5,218 nucleotides of DNA from contig CBDBIW010000003.1 of assembly GCA_965206015.1 (NCBI GenBank), positions 1-5,218 on the forward strand, read 5' to 3'. The stretch comes from JAJCYL01 sp965206015. GTDB lineage: Bacteria > Bacteroidota > Bacteroidia > Cytophagales > Cyclobacteriaceae. Each line of letters starts with the position of its first letter. Position 1 is the stretch's first letter. Positions 1-5,062 of the stretch are shown in pieces. The notes under the pieces were generated by a model that ran no database searches, had not been told where the DNA came from, and saw only the letters and a list, made by a program, of their open reading frames with translations. The translations under genes were made by a program, and so were the position numbers.

Positions 1-741
1 AGCCATTGAACCAAATTCTGGGACAATAGATGTTCCCATAATTGTTAGAAGACTAGAATCAGGAGATAATTCCAAATACAACACATTAAGATCATCTTCT
101 TTTACTTGTTCAAAATCAGAAATCTTTTCACCATCTACCCAAATGACAAAATTTCCATCAATCAATTCAGTCGGTAATCTTAATTCTAAATTATAATCGT
201 CTGATTGAGTATCTCCAATGAGTTCAAATGTGATTGATTTTTGATCTTCATCAATTACCGGATTGTCAAGTAGACGAGAAAAATCATACTCCACATCAAA
301 GACGATATTCCCATCACCAACTAATTTTCCAACATCAGGAATAATTGAATATCCGGCAGTGACAATAACTGCGCCCTCCATCCAAGGATGAACTAGACAA
401 TAATATGGGTAAAACCCGATTTCTTTAAATTTATGTGAAAAAGATTTCCCAGGACCAAACAAGTTACTATCAAAGAGATCATCAGGACCATCAGATGCAG
501 TTCCAGAAGTAACAGTATGTGCAGCAGAGTCAGCATTCTTCCAAAATATGGTATCATCTACTGAAATCTCCACAATGCCTGTAGTAGAACCATCTTTTTC
601 ACTTTGCCAGAAAAAGGGAGATTCAGGACTTGCAGCTCCAGTAGGAATGTTAATGTCATAAGTGGACTGGGCAAATACATCAATCGAATAGGGAACTGTG
701 ATTAAAAATGAAAAAGCCAAGAAAATCAAAAATGGATTCAT
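1..741 (-). CDS. Exported blue-copper (plastocyanin/cupredoxin-like) protein with PEFG-CTERM tail, 3' end cut by window
   Basis: The frame is open from an ATG at 741 to the window edge (247 residues, no stop). Residues 1-24 form a hydrophobic signal peptide with a likely cleavage after VFA. Residues about 25-128 are a cupredoxin domain with a full type-1 copper ligand set: His75 (AAHTVTSG), then Cys115, His118 and Met121 in YYCLVHPWM. Residues about 130-237 form a second, beta-rich domain. The last visible residues, VPEFGSMA (240-247), carry the PEFG motif of the archaeal PEFG-CTERM sorting signal; its hydrophobic helix and basic tail should lie just past the edge. In Thaumarchaeota such proteins are thought to carry electrons outside the cytoplasmic membrane in ammonia-oxidising metabolism, in place of haem cytochromes; the specific partner is unknown here. 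It is transcribed divergently from the small membrane protein at 842. The domain call is firm, the exact redox role is inferred. Confidence 0.9.
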   Translation of the reverse strand, partial: MNPFLIFLAFSFLITVPYSIDVFAQSTYDINIPTGAASPESPFFWQSEKDGSTTGIVEISVDDTIFWKNADSAAHTVTSGTASDGPDDLFDSNLFGPGKSFSHKFKEIGFYPYYCLVHPWMEGAVIVTAGYSIIPDVGKLVGDGNIVFDVEYDFSRLLDNPVIDEDQKSITFELIGDTQSDDYNLELRLPTELIDGNFVIWVDGEKISDFEQVKEDDLNVLYLELSPDSSLLTIMGTSIVPEFGSMA

Positions 742-756
742 ATCAATTTTTGTTTT

Positions 757-768
757 AATTTAATTAAA
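757..768 (-). promoter_or_regulatory. Possible TATA-like element for the cupredoxin gene
   Basis: On the minus strand this reads TTTAATTAAATT, the only strong A/T box in the 100-bp divergent gap on the side of the cupredoxin gene. It is centred about 22 nt before the ATG, slightly close for a leaderless archaeal promoter (usually 25-30), so the call is tentative. Confidence 0.3.
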
Positions 769-810
769 AGGGTTTACTCTGTTCAAAAGGACACACAGTT
801 TTGTTCTTGA

Positions 811-820
811 TATTTATTAA
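811..820 (+). promoter_or_regulatory. TATA-like box for the 74-aa membrane protein
   Basis: TATTTATTAA is centred about 27 nt before the ATG at 842. There is no Shine-Dalgarno in the sequence directly before the ATG, which fits a leaderless archaeal transcript starting at or near the start codon. Confidence 0.45.
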
Positions 821-841
821 TTATAAAAAATCAAAGCAATC

Positions 842-1066
842 ATGAAAATGGGAATCGGATTGATAATGACGGGCGGAATTATGTTTATTTCGGGATTGAT
901 AATGTACTATTCAATTGAATTAGGTCAAACAGATTCATTTCTTAGATTAATCAAAAATTCAGGCACATTTACTGGTCTTAGTGGAATTGGAGTTACTTTA
1001 GCAGGGATTATCCTTTATCTCATTAATCGGAATGAAGCCCCAATGCAAGAACAGTTTGATGTTTAA
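842..1066 (+). CDS. Small two-helix membrane protein, function unknown
   Basis: This is a 74-residue protein with two hydrophobic segments, at residues about 4-24 (glycine, methionine and isoleucine rich) and about 43-61, joined by a polar loop carrying Arg35 and Lys38. The C-terminal tail (residues 62-74) is short and acidic. It is therefore a membrane hairpin with no signal peptide and no catalytic motif I can recognise. The start is supported by the TATA-like box 27 nt upstream; a second ATG two codons later is possible. It is divergent from the exported cupredoxin, which is compatible with, but does not prove, a shared membrane role. The IS481 copy inserted about 100 bp downstream and leaves this gene intact. 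Small membrane proteins of this shape are common in Thaumarchaeota; I do not recognise a named family. Confidence 0.7.
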   Translation: MKMGIGLIMTGGIMFISGLIMYYSIELGQTDSFLRLIKNSGTFTGLSGIGVTLAGIILYLINRNEAPMQEQFDV

Positions 1067-1155
1067 TTTTGATATAATAATTCCCGACATTGACCAGACC
1101 CATAACAAACTTACAATATTTACAAAATAATGCTTTATTTGTTAAAAATGTGATT

Positions 1156-1170
1156 TTAGTAAAAAACACT
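1156..1170. repeat. Left copy of 15-bp target-site duplication of the IS481 element
   Basis: TTAGTAAAAAACACT lies directly outside the left inverted repeat. It matches the 15 bases directly outside the right inverted repeat (2213-2227, TCAGTAAAAAACACT) at 14 of 15 positions, with 13 consecutive identities. IS481 elements are known to make duplications of about 4-15 bp, so the length fits the family. Confidence 0.8.
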
Positions 1171-1192
1171 TATCTTTTCCGGAAATTATTTC
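1171..1192 (+). repeat. Left terminal inverted repeat of the IS481 element
   Basis: This is 22 bp beginning TATCTTTTCC and ending AAATTATTTC. It matches the reverse complement of 2191-2212 at 17 of 22 positions. It contains a 10-bp perfect palindrome, TTTCCGGAAA (1176-1185), that is not kept in the right repeat. Its inner A/T-rich part (about 1183-1191) is also the likeliest promoter box for the transposase. Confidence 0.75.
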
Positions 1193-1230
1193 ACCCCTTA
1201 ACTAGGAGAGCATCATTCCCATACTATCGT

Positions 1231-2181
1231 ATGCGTGGGTATCGTGGCATGCCTATGGTAAAGTTAGATGAGAATAAGATCAGGTGGATTATACAATCTA
1301 AAAATGAAAAAGTCAAGAATTTAGATATTTCAGTAATCCTCAAGATAACGCCTAGAAGAGTACAACAAGTCTACTCTCAGTACAAAAAAACCAAAAAGAT
1401 TCCCACACTCAAAAGGCCAGGGCGTCCAAAAAAGCCAGTCACTGTACACGAGATAGAGCTAGTCAAACAAGTTCAAGAAAAATTTCATACAAACGCACTA
1501 TACCTTGAGAAAATCATATCAAAATTGTACAATACCAAGATAAACCACAATCGCATCCACAAGATTATGCTAGATGAAGGATTATCAGTTGAGCAACCAC
1601 GGAAAAAGATGAGAAGAAAGTGGATCAGGTATGAACGTGAATATTCAAATTCACTGTGGCATACTGACTGGCACACAATACATGATTCACGCTGGGCAGG
1701 AAAACAACTAATTGCATTTGAGGATGATGCCTCACGATTTATCACGGGTTTCGGAGGGTATGATGAGGCAACATCTGTGAATTCTTCTGCAGTACTATCT
1801 GATGCAATAAAGAATCACGGTAGACCAGCATCCGTACTATCTGATAATGGAAAACAGTTCACATCAAATGTCAATACTCTTGATCATAACAAGCCAGTAG
1901 ACTTTGAGCAGCAACTAATGAGACATCACGTAAAGCACTCTCGTACAAGAGTGAGACATCCACAAACAAATGGTAAGCTAGAAAAGTTCTGGGATATCTT
2001 TGAGTGTAAAATAGAATACTTTGAGTCAGTGGAGCAGTTTATGCATTGGTACAATCACATTAGAGTTCATGGCGCACTAGACTTGGATAACATGGAGACA
2101 CCATCTGATGCGTATCACTCCAAGATGATAACAAACGAAATACTCATAGACCCAAGCATTCTATGGAGGAATTACTCATGA
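1231..2181 (+). CDS. IS481-family DDE transposase (integrase-core), probably intact
   Basis: The frame is open from a TTG at 1090, but its first 27 codons lie outside the insertion sequence. The real start must therefore be inside it: ATG at 1231 (316 aa), or less likely 1249 or 1255. Numbering from 1231, residues about 9-55 form a homeodomain-like helix-turn-helix (RRVQQVYSQYKK), followed by a basic AT-hook-like linker KRPGRPKKP. The catalytic RNase-H-fold core spans about 137-300, with DDE residues Asp146 (WHTDWH), Asp205 (LSDNGKQF) and Glu251 (TNGKLEKF). The last two acidic residues are 45 apart rather than the usual 35 or so, because of a short insert before VKHSRTRVRHPQTNG. The protein binds the element's ends and catalyses strand transfer. 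The stop lies 31 nt before the element's right end, as expected for a single-gene IS. No internal stop or frameshift is visible. Confidence 0.85.
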   Translation: MRGYRGMPMVKLDENKIRWIIQSKNEKVKNLDISVILKITPRRVQQVYSQYKKTKKIPTLKRPGRPKKPVTVHEIELVKQVQEKFHTNALYLEKIISKLYNTKINHNRIHKIMLDEGLSVEQPRKKMRRKWIRYEREYSNSLWHTDWHTIHDSRWAGKQLIAFEDDASRFITGFGGYDEATSVNSSAVLSDAIKNHGRPASVLSDNGKQFTSNVNTLDHNKPVDFEQQLMRHHVKHSRTRVRHPQTNGKLEKFWDIFECKIEYFESVEQFMHWYNHIRVHGALDLDNMETPSDAYHSKMITNEILIDPSILWRNYS

Positions 2182-2190
2182 AAGTGACAC

Positions 2191-2212
2191 GAAATAATTT
2201 TTGGAAAGAACA
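2191..2212 (-). repeat. Right terminal inverted repeat of the IS481 element
   Basis: Read inward from the right end on the minus strand it begins TGTTCTTTCC and ends AAATTATTTC. The tip TGT is the end typical of IS481 elements. It lies between the transposase stop at 2181 and the right copy of the target duplication. Confidence 0.75.
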
Positions 2213-2227
2213 TCAGTAAAAAACACT
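2213..2227. repeat. Right copy of 15-bp target-site duplication of the IS481 element
   Basis: TCAGTAAAAAACACT abuts the right inverted repeat and differs from the left copy (1156-1170) at one base. The remaining gap to the 145-aa gene is ordinary A/T-rich intergenic DNA. Confidence 0.8.
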
Positions 2228-2273
2228 CCACAATATTTTAAATTAGTATTTCAGAGTAGGGCAATTTACAACT

Positions 2274-2284
2274 AAATTATAATA
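2274..2284 (+). promoter_or_regulatory. TATA-like box for the 145-aa gene
   Basis: AAATTATAATA is centred about 29 nt before the ATG at 2308, with no Shine-Dalgarno before the start, matching a leaderless archaeal promoter. It lies downstream of the IS481 insertion, so the insertion left this core promoter intact. Confidence 0.5.
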
Positions 2285-2307
2285 ACGCAATAAATTTATC
2301 ATTAAAA

Positions 2308-2745
2308 ATGGCTGAAAAGATATGGTTAGGTAGAATTTATTTTAAAGAAGAAGGAGGATATGAAATAATTTTAAAATCTTTGAATCATTATAAAAATAGA
2401 TTAAAAACACTAAACAACAGTCCCGAACTGAAAGATTCAGCTGCAATGTTTGCATCTGTACTAAACCAACAAGCAAGAAAAATAGTTCCAGAGATTGATC
2501 AAGTTATTGAAAAAATTTACAATAATTTAGATAATATTGAAAATGTCAATAATTTACAAGAAGACATTCCACTTTTAGAAAAAGCATTGGCATGTTATGA
2601 ATCAGACATACATAAAGCTGAAGACACAGGATACGAGTATTTTGTAAAATTGGTTGGAGATATGATTCAAGGAAGAAAAGATTTAGAGATTATAAAAATT
2701 GCTCAAGAAAAATTGAATAAGTATTCGAAACATGGGCATAACTAA
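2308..2745 (+). CDS. Hypothetical helical protein, 145 aa
   Basis: This is a soluble protein with no signal peptide and no membrane segment. It begins MAEKIWLGRIYFKEEGGYE, and is then almost wholly alpha-helical and highly charged: helices at about 17-36, 40-76, 83-106 and 108-139. Heptad-like spacing of Leu/Ile in 55-95 suggests a helical bundle or coiled coil. The C-terminus is KHGHN. One cysteine (Cys97) is present, with no metal-binding cluster or catalytic motif. The A/T-rich codon use matches host genes rather than the adjacent transposases. It has its own promoter and is followed by an A/T-rich run with a short stem (2754-2771) that could end transcription. It sits between two unrelated insertion sequences. 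I do not recognise a family; it may be a lineage-specific thaumarchaeal protein. Confidence 0.65.
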   Translation: MAEKIWLGRIYFKEEGGYEIILKSLNHYKNRLKTLNNSPELKDSAAMFASVLNQQARKIVPEIDQVIEKIYNNLDNIENVNNLQEDIPLLEKALACYESDIHKAEDTGYEYFVKLVGDMIQGRKDLEIIKIAQEKLNKYSKHGHN

Positions 2746-2753
2746 TTCTAATT

Positions 2754-2771
2754 TTTGAGTCAATTCTCAAA
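2754..2771 (+). terminator. Short hairpin after the 145-aa gene, possible terminator
   Basis: TTTGAG and CTCAAA pair around a 6-nt loop (TCAATT), nine bases after the stop and next to T-rich sequence (2751-2756). The 6-bp, mostly A/T stem is weak. Archaeal termination relies mainly on T-runs, so this is only a candidate. Confidence 0.25.
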
Positions 2772-2820
2772 TTATTCAAATAGAAAAAGCTAAGGATCTT
2801 ATCATGTTTCGTTCATTGGA

Positions 2821-2934
2821 ATGTCAAAACAAATGAAAATCCCTGGCAAGATTCTATCGGAATCATTTCTTATTGGCGTGTTACATTTGGTGGGAATGTT
2901 GTCTTTGTATGAAGAGATACTGAAAACCCGGTAG
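2821..2934 (+). pseudogene. Likely out-of-frame N-terminal piece of the second transposase
   Basis: The main transposase frame, read back upstream of its first ATG (2960), continues without a start as KPGRPYVYSTIL to a TGA at 2921-2923. That stretch resembles the conserved GRP-x-x-Y segment that normally lies well inside the N-terminal region of IS4/IS5 transposases, so the true start should be further upstream. The neighbouring frame from an ATG at 2821 gives 37 codons ending ...SLYEEILKTR before a TAG at 2932. The two frames overlap across the AAAACCC run (2923-2929), where a shift of one base would join them as ...YEEILKPGRPYVYS. The other upstream frame carries TGAs at 2834 and 2921. This is my reading of the frames only; further lesions upstream are possible. 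Confidence 0.35.
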
Positions 2935-2959
2935 ACCGTACGTATACTCTACAATTCTA

Positions 2960-3823
2960 ATGGTGCAACTGTTCATCATAAAGTCATGGATGAGAATTCC
3001 TAGTAACAATACATTACATTATTTCCTTTTGACTAAAGGTACCAATGATAAATTGCTCAAGGTTTGCAGACTAACTCAAATCCCAAACAGAAGAACCATT
3101 GACAGACGATTCCAAGTTCTGCCAATTGGTGATATAATCAGTAATATGGGAAGTCTGTTTGTATCAGAGAAACTAGTCGATGACATATCTGCATCAGTGG
3201 ATAGTTCCATGCTAAAAGCAGATGGTCCAGTATGGCACAAGTCAGATATGAAAAAGAATAGAATTCCAATCTCAGGAATTGACACAGATGCAAAATGGGG
3301 TTTTTCAAAATCAAAGGGTTGGATATTTGGATACAAACTGCACATGAGTTGTAGTACTGGAAAACTGATAGTTCCATTGTCTGCGGATGTCTCAACTGCA
3401 AATGTTTCTGATGGTAAAATGTATTATACAATAGTTGAATCGCTTTCAGGACTGGTTGGGAATATTTTATGTGATCCAGCATATGATGATAAATCATTAT
3501 ATCAGTTTAGTGATCAGAGACATTTGAGATTGATTTGTCCTATCAAAATATATCCATCAACACCACCAGAGCGAATCAAACTTGCAGATTTTTATAATTC
3601 TGTACAAGGTCAAGAGTTGTACTCACAAAGAAAAGTCTCAATTGAACCTTTATTTGAAATATTCAAAGATACGTTCAACATTAGAACTGTACATGTGAAA
3701 GGATTTGACAACGTGAAATCATTTGTATTGGTTTGTGTTCTTGTGTATCAGTTGACAGTGTATTACAACTGTATAATTGGAGCAGAAAATCCAAGAACTG
3801 TAAAGAGAATGCTTTGCTGTTAG
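2960..3823 (+). CDS. IS4/IS5-superfamily DDE transposase, probably missing its N-terminus
   Basis: The protein is 287 residues from the first ATG. After a helical N-terminal region with RRTIDRRF (44-51) comes a DDE transposase core: Asp81 (ASVDSS), Asp172 (CDPAYDD) and Glu229 (VSIEPLFEIFK). The last lies in a Y-x2-R-x4-E-x6-K signature (Tyr221, Arg224, Glu229, Lys236) typical of the IS4/IS5 superfamily. The hydrophobic FVLVCVLVYQLTVYYN segment at 255-270 is the usual C-terminal helix of the fold. All three catalytic residues are present, so the catalytic core is intact. The reading frame extends 12 codons upstream of the ATG with apparent family sequence and then hits a stop, so the gene is probably frameshifted at its 5' end and may be inactive. 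It is unrelated to the IS481 enzyme upstream. Terminal inverted repeats and a target duplication were sought but not convincingly found. It converges with the minus-strand gene ending at 3921. Confidence 0.75.
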   Translation: MVQLFIIKSWMRIPSNNTLHYFLLTKGTNDKLLKVCRLTQIPNRRTIDRRFQVLPIGDIISNMGSLFVSEKLVDDISASVDSSMLKADGPVWHKSDMKKNRIPISGIDTDAKWGFSKSKGWIFGYKLHMSCSTGKLIVPLSADVSTANVSDGKMYYTIVESLSGLVGNILCDPAYDDKSLYQFSDQRHLRLICPIKIYPSTPPERIKLADFYNSVQGQELYSQRKVSIEPLFEIFKDTFNIRTVHVKGFDNVKSFVLVCVLVYQLTVYYNCIIGAENPRTVKRMLCC

Positions 3824-3920
3824 GAAATGACTGAGAGTTATTTTTGTAAATAATTATGCCCAAGTCTCAAGTATTCACAATAACACTACAAACCTTGCAA
3901 ATACCAATCAAAATAAGGAA

Positions 3921-4115
3921 TTAATGCTTTACATAGATTTTTTTTTCTGATTCATCTTGAGAATCAAGAATTTTTTGGATTTTCCCTTTTAGGTATTCAG
4001 AAATTAATGCATTTTTAAAATGAGGTTTTATCTGTTCCAATACATCTACAATATTTTTTGACGATGTATGTTCAAAATCATTTAAGATGACTTTGATTTG
4101 GTCTTCTAAAGACAT
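3921..4115 (-). CDS. Small hypothetical protein, 64 aa
   Basis: A short soluble protein predicted to be two or three helices: about 2-14, 19-31 and 36-51 (NALISEYLKGKIQKIL), then a charged tail ending KKIYVKH. There is no cysteine, membrane segment or recognisable motif. Codon use is as A/T-rich as the other host genes here. It follows the 75-aa gene on the same strand with a 33-nt gap, so they could be co-transcribed, although a TATA-like box also lies in the gap. I do not recognise the family. The clean start, amphipathic helices and placement in a same-strand run favour a real gene. Confidence 0.55.
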   Translation of the reverse strand: MSLEDQIKVILNDFEHTSSKNIVDVLEQIKPHFKNALISEYLKGKIQKILDSQDESEKKIYVKH

Positions 4116-4142
4116 TTTATAATTTCAATCTCCACAATAATT

Positions 4143-4153
4143 GTATAATTAAA
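4143..4153 (-). promoter_or_regulatory. Possible TATA-like box for the 64-aa gene
   Basis: On the minus strand the sequence reads ATTTAATTATA, about 30 nt before the ATG at 4115. It overlaps the stop codon of the 75-aa gene (4149-4151). It would allow separate leaderless transcription of the 64-aa gene, but the A/T-rich background makes it weak evidence. Confidence 0.3.
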
Positions 4154-4376
4154 TAACATCATCATCATCCCACGTTAATCTAAATTTCCCAGTAACTCTA
4201 AACATGTGAAGTTTTCCACCTTCTTTAAAATTTACCTTGTAGGATTTATGAGAGGTATCTTCAATCTCCAGACTAACATCATTTTTAGTGGTCTCAAAAA
4301 TTATAGGACTGTTTGAGGTTTGCCTCCATTCGCTTTCATCAAAATCCATATAAAATTTTGTATACAATAATCCCAT
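4149..4376 (-). CDS. Small hypothetical protein, beta-rich, 75 aa
   Basis: The sequence alternates hydrophobic and polar residues in the manner of a small beta-sheet or barrel (strands near 24-30, 34-39, 45-50, 55-61 and 64-69). It ends in an acidic WDDDDVI tail after FRLT. The N-terminus MGLLYTKFYMDFDESEW holds no signal peptide. No active-site motif is visible. The start is supported by an A/T box 27 nt upstream (4398-4408) and the absence of a Shine-Dalgarno, the usual arrangement in this window. It lies 52 nt downstream of the winged-helix gene on the same strand. Its family and role are unknown to me. Confidence 0.6.
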   Translation of the reverse strand: MGLLYTKFYMDFDESEWRQTSNSPIIFETTKNDVSLEIEDTSHKSYKVNFKEGGKLHMFRVTGKFRLTWDDDDVI

Positions 4377-4397
4377 TGTTTAGCATAGAATGACCCC

Positions 4398-4408
4398 GAA
4401 TAAATAAC
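4398..4408 (-). promoter_or_regulatory. TATA-like box for the 75-aa gene
   Basis: The minus strand reads GTTATTTATTC, centred about 27 nt upstream of the ATG at 4376. It stands out from a less A/T-rich flank (GGGGTCATTC directly downstream). This suggests the 75-aa gene is transcribed independently of the regulator gene upstream. Confidence 0.45.
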
Positions 4409-4428
4409 TAGATGAGAACCCATTTAGT

Positions 4429-5001
4429 TTACAAAATTCTAGGGAGATAAAATCCCAAATTACTTGCAATGGTTGGAAAAATTATCTCAGAATCCTTATC
4501 TTTTTGTATTATCTGAAAAACATGGTGAATTAACTGCTGAATTTCTAAATGTTCATCTCGATATAATGTTTTTTTTGGATTTTTATATGAATCTAAAATT
4601 GTAAAACCAGTATCAGTACAAATTAAATTTTTTAATATAGAATTAGCGAGTGTAATCTTTTCATCAATGTCTTTATGGAGATAATCAGTATCAAGTCTTT
4701 TAATTTGTAATTTTAAATCATGAAACAAGTTGTTTGTACTATGCTCAATGCGGTGTTGCAGTTTTTCCTCATAATTAATAGTTGAAGAATAGAATTTTTT
4801 GTTACCTTTGATTTCGACAGTAATAATTTCTTTTTCCAATAGCGAATCTCTTGTTTTTTCAAAGGTTGTTTTTGCCATGTATTGTGGAACAATCAGTTTG
4901 ATCAATGCATTATGGTGTAAATCAGGATTTACCTTGATCATCTCAAAAACAATACGTTCACGCTCATATGTTTCGGAATCAAGCATATTTTGACTCATCA
5001 T
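4429..5001 (-). CDS. Winged-helix DNA-binding protein, probable transcription regulator, 190 aa
   Basis: Residues about 12-73 fit a winged helix-turn-helix: helix 1 at 12-24 (YERERIVFEMIKV), helix 2 at 30-39, a recognition helix at about 43-57 (AKTTFEKTRDSLLEKE), and a beta wing at 59-73 (ITVEIKGNKKFYSS). The remaining 115 residues are helical and charged (about 76-105, 107-127 and 147-169), suiting a dimerisation or sensor domain. There are no ligand-binding signatures and only one cysteine (Cys128). Two ATGs in a row open the gene (5001 and 4998); the first is taken. Directly upstream lie a perfect 12-bp palindrome (5005-5016) and a TATA-like box (5032-5040), so self-regulation is plausible. 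The DNA-binding call rests on helix pattern and wing, not on a named family match; target genes are unknown. Confidence 0.7.
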   Translation of the reverse strand: MMSQNMLDSETYERERIVFEMIKVNPDLHHNALIKLIVPQYMAKTTFEKTRDSLLEKEIITVEIKGNKKFYSSTINYEEKLQHRIEHSTNNLFHDLKLQIKRLDTDYLHKDIDEKITLANSILKNLICTDTGFTILDSYKNPKKTLYRDEHLEIQQLIHHVFQIIQKDKDSEIIFPTIASNLGFYLPRIL

Positions 5002-5004
5002 ATC

Positions 5005-5016
5005 TAGGTCGACCTA
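5005..5016. promoter_or_regulatory. Palindromic candidate operator of the winged-helix gene
   Basis: TAGGTCGACCTA is a perfect 12-bp inverted repeat ending 3 nt before the ATG at 5001. Given the TATA-like box at 5032-5040, transcription should start near 5009, inside the palindrome, so a bound dimer would block initiation. Further GGTC half-sites occur nearby: AGGTCA at 5025-5030, and TGACC (its reverse) at 5054-5058. A role in binding the protein encoded next to it is inferred. Confidence 0.5.
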
Positions 5017-5031
5017 CATTAAACAGGTCAA

Positions 5032-5040
5032 GTATAAATT
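5032..5040 (-). promoter_or_regulatory. TATA-like box for the winged-helix gene
   Basis: The minus strand reads AATTTATAC, centred about 35 nt before the ATG. This predicts a very short leader of about 8 nt that includes the palindrome. It is the best TATA-like sequence in the 61-nt gap between this gene and the one ending at 5063. Confidence 0.45.
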
Positions 5041-5062
5041 ACTGTCGGCATTATGACCAAAG

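Larger units (their letters stand above)
1171..2212 (+). mobile_element. Complete IS481-family insertion sequence, 1042 bp
   Basis: The ends are set by three agreeing signals. There are 22-bp imperfect terminal inverted repeats (1171-1192 and 2191-2212, 17 of 22 identical; outer bases TAT on the left, TGT on the right). A 15-bp direct repeat lies immediately outside each end. One intact DDE transposase gene lies inside. The size is within the family's usual range of about 950-1300 bp. The element is less A/T-rich than its surroundings: 1681-1740 is 43% G+C by count, against 28% for 2461-2520 in the neighbouring host gene, which suggests acquisition from elsewhere. It inserted into the gap between the 74-aa and 145-aa genes; removing it and one repeat copy gives an intergenic region of about 185 bp. 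Intact ends, intact catalytic residues and a nearly perfect duplication point to a fairly recent insertion. Confidence 0.85.

Noticed and set aside
1176..1185. TTTCCGGAAA palindrome as a host operator
   Set aside because: It falls inside the left inverted repeat of the IS481 element and is explained by that repeat.
1485..1745. Minus-strand open frame inside the IS481 transposase
   Set aside because: It lies wholly opposite a well-supported catalytic domain and has no recognisable motif; it is a shadow frame.
2182..2307. tRNA or small RNA gene in the gap before the 145-aa gene
   Set aside because: No cloverleaf, no G/C-rich stem and no box C/D-like pairs were seen; the stretch is the IS end, the target duplication and an A/T-rich promoter.
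1171..3823. Composite transposon carrying the 145-aa gene
   Set aside because: The two transposases belong to different families, and the IS481 copy has its own target duplication closely around it, so it moved alone.
3076..3863. Minus-strand open frames (3076-3345, 3138-3497, 3681-3863) opposite the second transposase
   Set aside because: They mirror the conserved transposase core and give low-complexity or unrecognisable proteins; they are shadows.
2755..3870. Possible imperfect inverted repeats (TTGAG...AATTATT at 2755 and its reverse ending at 3870) as the ends of the second IS
   Set aside because: Only about 16 of 25 positions match, most of them in A/T-rich sequence, and no target duplication flanks these points. 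Chance similarity cannot be excluded.
2765..3877. Direct repeat TCTCAA-x-TATTCA at 2765-2778 and 3865-3877 as a target duplication of the second IS
   Set aside because: The copies differ by a gap and a mismatch, and the sequences just inside them are not inverted repeats of each other.
4799..4993. Plus-strand 64-codon frame opposite the winged-helix gene
   Set aside because: It is fully contained in the opposite strand of a gene with coherent domain structure and its own promoter.
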